64,000 bases of DNA, taken from positions 124,001-188,000 of the forward strand of contig NZ_JAJITD010000006.1 of the NCBI RefSeq assembly GCF_020880815.1, in the 5' to 3' direction. Source of the DNA: Paraburkholderia sejongensis (GTDB lineage Bacteria; Pseudomonadota; Gammaproteobacteria; Burkholderiales; Burkholderiaceae). The notes beneath the pieces are model-generated. The model did not search any database. It saw only the letters and a program-made list of their open reading frames with translations, and was not told the DNA's origin. Below are positions 43,073 through 50,248 of this stretch, in pieces; within the stretch, counting starts at the first letter, position 1; each line of letters opens with the position of its first letter. The translations under genes were made by a program, and so were the position numbers.

Positions 43073-45262
43073 TTAAAAACGGTAGTCGAAAGTAGCGAGT
43101 AGCGTGCGGCCGATGCCCGGCACCGAACGGCCGCCGTCCGACGGAATCAACGCGTCGTAGTAGTACTTGTTGGTCAGGTTCAGCAGGTTCAGACGCACGT
43201 CGAATTTCTTCGCGTGATACGCGGCGGTCGCGTCCCAACGCGTGTAGCCCGGCACCTTCACGTAGTTCGTGTTCGACGCGTAGCGCGGCGACATATAGAT
43301 CGGACCGCCGCCGATTTCCCAGTGCGAGGTGATCGCATAAGTGGTCCAGAACGTCAGCGTGTTGCGCGGCGTGTTGGCCGGCGTATGGCCCTGGGTGCCG
43401 TCGGCCGCCTTCAGGATCGTCGCGTCCATGTACGTGTAGCCGCCGAAAACCTGCCACTTTTCGGTGATGTGACCGGTCACGCCCGCCTGGAAACCGTCCA
43501 CGCGGATGTCGCCGGCCAGCGAGTATTCGGTCGGCGAAACCTGGGTGCGCGCGTTATCCATTTCCTGACGGAAAAATGCCGAGTTCAACGAAATATTGCC
43601 GCCGAACAGATCCCACTTGCCGCCCACTTCATACGACTTCGTCGATTCCGGCGCGAGGTTCTGCGTGAGATTGGTGACCGTCAGCGTTTCGAGCGACGGA
43701 TTGAACGACGTGCCGTACGACACGTAGTACGACTGCCAGTCGGTCGGCTGGTAGATCACCCCCGCGCGCACGCTGGTGAAGTAGTTGGTCTGGCTTGCGT
43801 AAGCGGGCGCGCTGACCGTGTTGTGAATCTCCGCCGAGAAGCGATCCCAGCGCAGACCGCCGACGATCTTCCAGTGCGGCGTCAGCGTGACCGTGTCGTT
43901 CAGGTACGCGGCGATTTCGTTCGCGCTCGAGTCCGCGAAATTGCCGACCGTGGTCGTCACGTTCGCGGGCGTGCCGATGATCGGCGGATTGAGCATCGGC
44001 ACGACCGGCAGGTTGTTACGCGTGTACGCCTGGTTCGTGTAGGTATCGCGGCCCACTTCGATACCGGCGATCAGGTCGTGCCTGATCGAGCCGGTATTGA
44101 ATTTGTATTCGAGCATCGTGTCGTTGTAGATCGCGTGATTCTCGATCACGCGGTCGTGACTTTGCAGCTTGATGAAGAGCTGCGACGGCGACAGCGTCGT
44201 GAAGTTGCCGTTGGTGAGCGCGGTGCTCGACGACAGCGGTCCGGTCAGCACCGCTTGCGGCGCGGTTTCGCGCGCGTCGGTGGTCGAGTGCGAGATCTGC
44301 GTCTGGTTCGTCAGCGTCAGGTTCTCGGAGAACCGGTGCTTGATCGCCGCGTTGAAGATCTGCACGTCCTGAATCGTGCGGTCGCTGGTCAGCCCGTAAA
44401 AGGTGTTCTTCGGCACCGGCGAGGGCCGGCCGTTCAACGCCTGAATCCCGTAGTCGGGCATGTCGTTGTTACGCTGGATCAGTGCGGACAACGTAATTTC
44501 GGTCGGCGTGCCGATGCCGAAGCGCAGTTCCGGCGCGACGCCGAAGTCCTTGTTCTTCATCACGTCGCGCGTCGAACCGAGGCTTTGGCCGAACGCGTTC
44601 AGGCGGATCGCCGAGGTGTCGGTGAGCTTGTGGTTGACGTCGACGGTCGAGCGATAGCGGTCGTCGGTACCGATCATCCCGGTCACTTCGGCCGAGTCCT
44701 TCAGGTTCGCTTTCTTGCTGACCTGGTTGATCACGCCGCCGGTCGAGCCGCGGCCGAACAGCATCGACGACGGACCGTACAGCACTTCGAGCGATTCGAG
44801 ATCGAAGGTGTCGCGGTAGTACTGGTTGCGGTCGCGGAAGCCGTCCAGATAGATGTCGTTCTGCGCGGTGAAGCCGCGCAGGTTGATGTTGTTGCCGATC
44901 TGGCCGCCTTCTGCCGCGCCGATCGTCACGCCCGGCGCGTTGCGCAGCGCGTCGGTAAACGACGTCGCGCCCTGCGACGACAGCAGGTCGCGATTGATCA
45001 CGGTGACAGTCTGCGGAATGTCGCGCAGCGCGGTCGGCGTCTTCGCGCCCACCGTTGCACGCTCCGCCTGGAAGTCCTGCTGCACCGCCTGGGCCTGCAC
45101 GCCGATGGTCGGCAGGGTCTGCGCGTCGGCGACCGGGGCGGTGCCAGGCGTTGCTGCCGGTTGTGATGCGCTTTGCGGCGCGGTCTGCGCGATGACCGGC
45201 GTCGCGAAAGGAACAGTGAAAGCTAGCGCGAGCGCTGCCGCCAGCGGCGTGTGATTGAGCAT
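43073..45262 (-). CDS. TonB-dependent siderophore receptor (Fiu/catecholate-like)
   Basis: A 729-residue outer-membrane receptor. The signal peptide ends near VIAQTAPQ. The plug has LRDIPQTVTVINRDLL and NAPGVTIGAAEGGQIGNNINLRGF, and the barrel ends in GRTLLATFDYRF, a proper C-terminal aromatic. PiuC beside it is characteristic of catecholate or Fiu-type receptors. A Fur box lies at 45392-45410, about 130 bases upstream of the ATG, so expression in low iron is expected. Confidence 0.92.
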   Translation of the reverse strand: MLNHTPLAAALALAFTVPFATPVIAQTAPQSASQPAATPGTAPVADAQTLPTIGVQAQAVQQDFQAERATVGAKTPTALRDIPQTVTVINRDLLSSQGATSFTDALRNAPGVTIGAAEGGQIGNNINLRGFTAQNDIYLDGFRDRNQYYRDTFDLESLEVLYGPSSMLFGRGSTGGVINQVSKKANLKDSAEVTGMIGTDDRYRSTVDVNHKLTDTSAIRLNAFGQSLGSTRDVMKNKDFGVAPELRFGIGTPTEITLSALIQRNNDMPDYGIQALNGRPSPVPKNTFYGLTSDRTIQDVQIFNAAIKHRFSENLTLTNQTQISHSTTDARETAPQAVLTGPLSSSTALTNGNFTTLSPSQLFIKLQSHDRVIENHAIYNDTMLEYKFNTGSIRHDLIAGIEVGRDTYTNQAYTRNNLPVVPMLNPPIIGTPANVTTTVGNFADSSANEIAAYLNDTVTLTPHWKIVGGLRWDRFSAEIHNTVSAPAYASQTNYFTSVRAGVIYQPTDWQSYYVSYGTSFNPSLETLTVTNLTQNLAPESTKSYEVGGKWDLFGGNISLNSAFFRQEMDNARTQVSPTEYSLAGDIRVDGFQAGVTGHITEKWQVFGGYTYMDATILKAADGTQGHTPANTPRNTLTFWTTYAITSHWEIGGGPIYMSPRYASNTNYVKVPGYTRWDATAAYHAKKFDVRLNLLNLTNKYYYDALIPSDGGRSVPGIGRTLLATFDYRF

Positions 45263-45391
45263 GGAAATCCCGTCGGAAATGCGCTTGCCTGATCCGCATA
45301 TCCGAAGCGGATTTCATGACGAAGTCGCAAGTGGCTGGCTGGCCCTGCCCGGGATGAGCCCGGAGAAGACGGGATGGCTGGCTGTGTTTTA

Positions 45392-45410
45392 AATGAGAAT
45401 CGCTATCATT
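45392..45410 (-). promoter_or_regulatory. Fur box of the TonB receptor
   Basis: AATGAGAATCGCTATCATT matches the 19-base Fur consensus in both half-sites (AATGA...TCATT, with the GATAAT-like centre). It lies 130 bases upstream of the receptor ATG. Confidence 0.8.
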
Positions 45411-45443
45411 CCACACGCATAAAACGGTATCAATCGCGCCGCG

Positions 45444-45462
45444 CGCTTACGTGACGTAAGCG
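45444..45462. promoter_or_regulatory. Perfect 19-base palindrome
   Basis: CGCTTACG-TGA-CGTAAGCG has perfect 8-base arms around three bases, 34 bases beyond the Fur box. Such a dyad usually binds a dimeric repressor or activator, for example of the TetR or MerR type. It could serve the reductase gene at 45733 or the receptor. Confidence 0.55.
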
Positions 45463-45732
45463 ATTTGTTTCAGTGTTTTACCGACGTAGGCTTAATGTAA
45501 TTTTCATGCGCACCGCCACGTCTGATCATTACGCTACTGAAATGTTCGGCGCAGTTAATCCAATTAAATACAATGCGCTCTATCGATTTCACATTACAAA
45601 TATTCTTTCAATTAAATAACGTTGACCGGTGGCGGTTGCGCACACGAAATTTCGACTCCGTTTATCCTTTTTACAACACTGCGGGTCCGCCGTCGGCGGG
45701 CAAGCGTTCCCATCCTCTTCTGGAGTCGATTT

Positions 45733-46728
45733 ATGCAATACCGTCAATTCGGCCGTACCGGTCTGAGCGTTTCGCGTCTGTGTCTGGGCACCATGACCTT
45801 CGGGCTGCAAACCGAGGAAAACGCGTCGCATCGCATTCTCGACACCGCGGCGGACGCCGGCGTCAATTTCATCGACACCGCGAACGTCTATCCGCTCGGC
45901 GGCGGCGAGGATCTGGCCGGCCGCACCGAGGAGATCGTCGGCCGCTGGCTGAAGGGCAAGCGCGAGCGCTTCATCGTCGCGACCAAGGCGGTCGGCAAGA
46001 TGGGGCCGGCCGCGTGGGACCAGGGCGCGTCGCGCAAACATCTGCTCGACGCGATCGATGCATCGCTGCGCCGCCTCGGCACCGATTATGTCGACCTGTA
46101 CCAGTTGCATTCCGACGACCCGCACACCCCGCTCGACGAAACCCTCGAAGCGCTCGATACGATCGTGCGCTCGGGCAAGGCGCGCTATGTCGGCGTGTCG
46201 AACTTTCTCGCCTACCGGCTCGCGCGTGCGTTGGGACGCGCGGACGTGCTGCGCGTCGCGCGTTTCGTGTCGGTGCAGCCGCGCTACAACCTGCTGTTCC
46301 GGCAGATCGAACGCGAACTGCTGCCGCTCGCCGCCGAGGAACAGCTTGCGGTGATGCCGTATAACCCGCTCGCGGGCGGACTGCTGACCGGCAAGCACCG
46401 GCACGACGCGGCACCCGCCGAAGGACGTTTCACCGCGAGCGTCGGCAACGCGGGCGCGATGTATCAGCAGCGCTACTGGCACGAACGCGAGTTCGAAACC
46501 ATCGAGCAATTGAAGGCGCTGGTCGCGCCGACCGGCGAATCGCTGACGAAAGTGTCGCTCGCGTGGGTGCTCGCAAATCCGTTGATCTCGTCGGCGATCA
46601 TCGGCGCGAGCCGGGCCGAGCAGTTGAGCGATACGCTCGCGGCCGTGGATTACGTGCTCGACGATGCGCTGAAGACGCAGCTCGATGACGCGACCGTGCA
46701 ATATCGGTGGGGGGATGCCGCGCGATAA
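45733..46728 (+). CDS. Aldo/keto reductase
   Basis: A 331-residue NADPH-dependent aldo/keto reductase of the YajO/Tas-like, voltage-gated-channel-beta-like branch. The catalytic tetrad is in view: DTANVY (Asp, Tyr), VATKAV (Lys) and YQLHSDD (His). The C-terminal nucleotide contacts are in IIGASRAEQL. It begins at ATG 45733 behind TGGAG. It is a single gene; the earlier open frame is noncoding promoter DNA. The substrate is unknown. Confidence 0.9.
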   Translation: MQYRQFGRTGLSVSRLCLGTMTFGLQTEENASHRILDTAADAGVNFIDTANVYPLGGGEDLAGRTEEIVGRWLKGKRERFIVATKAVGKMGPAAWDQGASRKHLLDAIDASLRRLGTDYVDLYQLHSDDPHTPLDETLEALDTIVRSGKARYVGVSNFLAYRLARALGRADVLRVARFVSVQPRYNLLFRQIERELLPLAAEEQLAVMPYNPLAGGLLTGKHRHDAAPAEGRFTASVGNAGAMYQQRYWHEREFETIEQLKALVAPTGESLTKVSLAWVLANPLISSAIIGASRAEQLSDTLAAVDYVLDDALKTQLDDATVQYRWGDAAR

Positions 46729-46856
46729 GCGCGGCAGATTGACGGGCCGCGGCGGAGTCTGTCGGCGCACGCGGCGCGGCGGCTCGCCCCGACGCGACAA
46801 ACCGCTGGCCTGAAGGCGAACGCGGCGGCGTGGACCAGGCTCGTCAGCCGCGCCGC

Positions 46857-47426
46857 TCAGCGCCCGTAGCGCAGCACCGTGCTCGTCGCCGCGAGCACAT
46901 GCCCCTGAATCGCCTCGAACAGCGCGTCTTTCTTCAGACCGGCCGGCAATGCGCCGGGCGCGAGATCGAGCGCGAACACCTGCACCACGTAGTGATGCGG
47001 CACCTCGCCGACCGGCGGACACGGACCGTGATAGCCGGGACCGCCGGTCACGTTCAGGCCCGCCGCGCTGCCGGCCGGCGCGGCTTCTCCGGCGGCGAGC
47101 CCGGTGGCCGACGGCGCGATTCCGTAGACGACCCAGTGCACGACGCCGAGGCCCTTCGCGCCATCCGGATCGGAAATCGTCACCGCGAAACTTTTCGTGC
47201 CCGCCGGTGCGTTATGCCATTGCAGCGCCGGCGAGATGTTGCGGCCGCCGCAATTGTTCGCGCTTGCCGCGTGACTCGAATCGAGCGTACCGCCGTCGGC
47301 AAGACCCGGCGACGTCAGCGAAAACGCCTGTTGCGCGTAGGCCTGCGCGCTCGCGTACGCGAGCAGCGCGCAGGTGCCCACCGATAGCAGGCGGCGGGTG
47401 AGAGAGAGATTGAGGCGGGTCGTCAT
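46857..47426 (-). CDS. YbhB/YbcL-type PEBP protein, exported
   Basis: A 189-residue phosphatidylethanolamine-binding-like protein with a signal peptide (residues 1-31, ending AYAQQAF). The family core is GRNISPALQWHNAPAGTKSFAVTISDPDG, HWVVYGI and GYHGPCPPVGEVPHHYVVQVFALD, in pieces. These proteins are of unknown physiological role; some bind lipids or inhibit kinases. The start is ATG 47426. It converges on the aldo/keto reductase gene. Confidence 0.88.
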   Translation of the reverse strand: MTTRLNLSLTRRLLSVGTCALLAYASAQAYAQQAFSLTSPGLADGGTLDSSHAASANNCGGRNISPALQWHNAPAGTKSFAVTISDPDGAKGLGVVHWVVYGIAPSATGLAAGEAAPAGSAAGLNVTGGPGYHGPCPPVGEVPHHYVVQVFALDLAPGALPAGLKKDALFEAIQGHVLAATSTVLRYGR

Positions 47427-47489
47427 GGGGCGTCTCCGGGGCGGCATTGCATTCGATCACTGAACGAGCTTCGCGCTGCTAATCAACCG

Positions 47490-48425
47490 TCACTTCGGCT
47501 TGAACCGCCCGGTCTTTTCCGTTGCCTCCGGGAACTGCCGGGTCTCGCGCACCGACAGCGGATGCCACAGACGCGCGCCGCCCTCGATGCCGGCATCGTT
47601 CGACACGGTCGCCACGTGCGGCGGCAGCTCGAACTTCAGACGCGCCGCGTTGCCGCCGCCGATCCACAGCTTGTCGTAATTCACCAGCGCGTCCAGGATG
47701 CCGATCACCTTCTGCACGCGACGATTCCAGCGCTTGTTGCCGACCTTCTCGCGCGCCGCCTCGCCGATGTATTCGTCGTACGCGACGCCCTTCTTGCTGA
47801 CCGGATGATGCGCGAGTTCCAGATGCGGCATCAGCTCGCCGTCGCGAAACATCGCGGTGCCCGCGCCGGTGCCGAGCGTCAGCACGAATTCGAGGCCGTG
47901 ACCTTCGATCGCCGCGAAGCCCTGCATTTCCGCATCGTTGATCATCCGCACCGGCAGACCGCCGACGCGCTGCGCGAGTTGATCCGCGAGCGGAATGTCG
48001 TGCCAGCCTTCGACGCCGAAATGCGGCGCGGTGAGGATGCGATTGTCGCGCACCACGCCCGGAAAGCCGATCGAGATCATTGCCGGGGGTGCCTGCTCGA
48101 TTAGCGGCGCGACCAGTTGCACGAGCGCGTCCACCAGTTGATCCGGCGTGCACGGATGCGGTGTCGCGACTCGCACGCGCTCTGTTTTCATCTTGCCGTC
48201 GGCGCCGATGATCGCGGCTTTCAGGCCGGTGCCGCCGACGTCGATCGCAAGGATGTTCTCGTTGGCCGTCGCGCTTAGCTTCAATGCGTCCTGCTTCGCT
48301 ATGCGTTGTTTCGCTGCTGCCTGCCGTATTGGGCTCTTTTTCGCGGCGCTCTTCCTGACAGCGCTCTTCACAGCGCCCTTCTTCACTGCACTCTGTTTCA
48401 CTGCGCTCGTCTTACGTGTAGTCAC
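47490..48425 (-). CDS. ROK-type glucokinase (polyphosphate-glucokinase-like) with Lys/Ala tail
   Basis: A 311-residue sugar kinase. The phosphate-binding motif is LAIDVGGTGLKAAII (about residue 60), followed by ISIGFPGVV and FVLTLGTGAGTAMF. The family resemblance is to polyphosphate/ATP glucokinases. Residues 1-48 form an unusual positively charged tail of repeated AVK/AAK units (SAVKQSAVKKGAVKSAV), like histone H1 C-terminal domains, not part of the kinase fold. I chose GTG 48425, behind GGGGAGG, over ATG 48446, which lacks a ribosome site. It lies 47 bases after zwf and should phosphorylate glucose for that enzyme. Confidence 0.83.
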   Translation of the reverse strand: MTTRKTSAVKQSAVKKGAVKSAVRKSAAKKSPIRQAAAKQRIAKQDALKLSATANENILAIDVGGTGLKAAIIGADGKMKTERVRVATPHPCTPDQLVDALVQLVAPLIEQAPPAMISIGFPGVVRDNRILTAPHFGVEGWHDIPLADQLAQRVGGLPVRMINDAEMQGFAAIEGHGLEFVLTLGTGAGTAMFRDGELMPHLELAHHPVSKKGVAYDEYIGEAAREKVGNKRWNRRVQKVIGILDALVNYDKLWIGGGNAARLKFELPPHVATVSNDAGIEGGARLWHPLSVRETRQFPEATEKTGRFKPK

Positions 48426-48472
48426 GGTGCCTCCCCGACTGTGCATGCTGCGGATGTGTACATACCGACCGT

Positions 48473-50098
48473 TTACTCCTGTGACTTCCTGACGGGCGCG
48501 CTCTGCTGCAGCGGCCGCCACGCACGCCCATCGCGTGCGAGCAGCGCATCGGCCTGCGCCGGTCCTTCGCTGCCCGCCGCATAACCGTGCACCGCCATCG
48601 CGCCGCCGTTTTTCGGATGCAGCACGTCGTCGACCGCGCACCAGCTCGTCTCGATGCTGTCCGCGCGCTGGAACAGCGTCGCGTCGCCGAGCATGCAGTC
48701 GTACAGCAGCGTTTCGTAGCCGACGTTCGCGTGCGCCGCGAAGAAGTCGTTGTAATCGAACGACGACTGCACCGCGCCGATCTGCATCACCGGCCCCGGT
48801 GTTTTCACATTGAAATCGAAGCTCGTCCCATGCGAAGGATCGATGCGCAAGGTCAGCACGTTCGGCGTCAGCGCATCGACCGGCGTATCGCGGAACAGCA
48901 GGAACGGCACCGGCTTCAACTGCACCGAAATTTCCGTGCGGCGCGCGGCGAGCCGCTTGCCGGTGCGCAAATAGAACGGCACGCCGGCCCAGCGCCAGTT
49001 CTCGACGAACACGCGCGCCGCCGCATAAGTTTCCGTCGTGCTGTTCGCGGCGACATCCGGCTCTTCCAGATAGCCGATTCCCGACGGCCCTTTCTGGTAC
49101 TGACCGAACACCACGTCATCCGGCGTCAGCGGCTGGATCGCGTCGAACAGTTCGGCCTTTTTATTGCGCACCGCTTCGGCATCGAACGAATTGGGCGGTT
49201 CCATCGCGACCATCCCGAGCAGCTGGAACAGGTGGTTCGGCATCATGTCGCGAAACGCGCCGGTCTGCTCGTAGAAGCGCGCGCGCCCTTCCACGCCGAT
49301 CGTTTCCGCCGCGGTGATCTGCACGCTGTCGATGTACTCGCGCCGCCAGATCGGCTCGAACAGCGCATTTGCGAAGCGCACCGCGAGAATGCTCTGCACG
49401 GTGTCCTTGCCGAGAAAGTGATCGATCCGATAAATCTGCGATTCGCTCGCGTACGACAGGATATGCGCGTTCAGATCGCGCGCCGACGCGAGGTCGGTGC
49501 CGAACGGTTTCTCGATCACCAGGCGGCGAAAGCCGCCGTTCGCGCCGTCGCCTTCTTTCAGCAGGCCGGCTTTGCCGAGCCGCTCGGAGATCGGTTTGAA
49601 AAAGCGCGCGCCGACCGCGAGGTAGAAGATCGCGTTGCTGCCGGGTTGCTGGTCGAGCCGCTGTTTGAGCTGCGTGAACACGTCGTCGGCTTCGAACTCG
49701 CCGGCCATGTATTCGAGGCGTTGCGCGACCCAGTTCCATGCGTTGTCGTCGAGCTTGCCGGCGTGGAAGGTGCTGGCTTTGTCGGCGGCGAACTGTTGCA
49801 GCGACTTGTGCAGTTCTTCGACCCACTCGCCCGTTTCGCGCGCGCCGTGATTGACGCCGATGATCTTCATGCGCTCGTCGAGCAGGCCGTCGACCGCGAG
49901 GTTGTAGAGCGCCGGCATCAGCAGACGCCGGGTCAGGTCGCCACCCGCGCCGAAGATCACCAGCGTGCATGGCGGCGCGGGCTTCTTGCCGGCCGCCGAC
50001 GGCACCGCATCGTGCGGGCTTGCACTGACCTTGCAACTCGGCGTGCGCGCGGCGCCGGATTGAGTGGAAGGAGCGGAAGGGTTCGGTGTCGTCGACAT
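48473..50098 (-). CDS. zwf: Glucose-6-phosphate 1-dehydrogenase
   Basis: A 541-residue enzyme of the pentose-phosphate and Entner-Doudoroff pathways. The NADP-binding motif is LVIFGAGGDLTRRLL and the active site is RIDHFLGKDTVQSI; the later KPVPFLLFRDTP and GDATLFQRADSIETSW complete the pattern. The first 40 residues are a Ser/Pro/Ala-rich extension not found in E. coli Zwf. The start is ATG 50098. It is upstream of the glucokinase gene and downstream of the glucosidase gene on the same strand. Confidence 0.94.
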   Translation of the reverse strand: MSTTPNPSAPSTQSGAARTPSCKVSASPHDAVPSAAGKKPAPPCTLVIFGAGGDLTRRLLMPALYNLAVDGLLDERMKIIGVNHGARETGEWVEELHKSLQQFAADKASTFHAGKLDDNAWNWVAQRLEYMAGEFEADDVFTQLKQRLDQQPGSNAIFYLAVGARFFKPISERLGKAGLLKEGDGANGGFRRLVIEKPFGTDLASARDLNAHILSYASESQIYRIDHFLGKDTVQSILAVRFANALFEPIWRREYIDSVQITAAETIGVEGRARFYEQTGAFRDMMPNHLFQLLGMVAMEPPNSFDAEAVRNKKAELFDAIQPLTPDDVVFGQYQKGPSGIGYLEEPDVAANSTTETYAAARVFVENWRWAGVPFYLRTGKRLAARRTEISVQLKPVPFLLFRDTPVDALTPNVLTLRIDPSHGTSFDFNVKTPGPVMQIGAVQSSFDYNDFFAAHANVGYETLLYDCMLGDATLFQRADSIETSWCAVDDVLHPKNGGAMAVHGYAAGSEGPAQADALLARDGRAWRPLQQSAPVRKSQE

Positions 50099-50248
50099 GG
50101 AATTCACGGGTACCTTGGCAAGCCACTTCAATAGCGTGGCGATACGTGAAAGACCGCGCGCGCCGTCTCACAGTTCAATCGCTTTCGCATTCATCGCTAT
50201 GCGCGGGCGCGGCGGTCGCACATAGCGAGGCATGCATGCGGGCGTACG

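Larger units (their letters stand above)
45263..45732. other. Divergent promoter region of receptor and aldo/keto reductase
   Basis: A 470-base gap, AT-richer than its surroundings in its right half. It holds the Fur box (45392-45410) and a separate 19-base palindrome (45444-45462). No gene-like frame is present. The palindrome is closer to the receptor side, and an AT-rich stretch at 45560-45620 could carry the promoter of the reductase gene. Confidence 0.6.
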
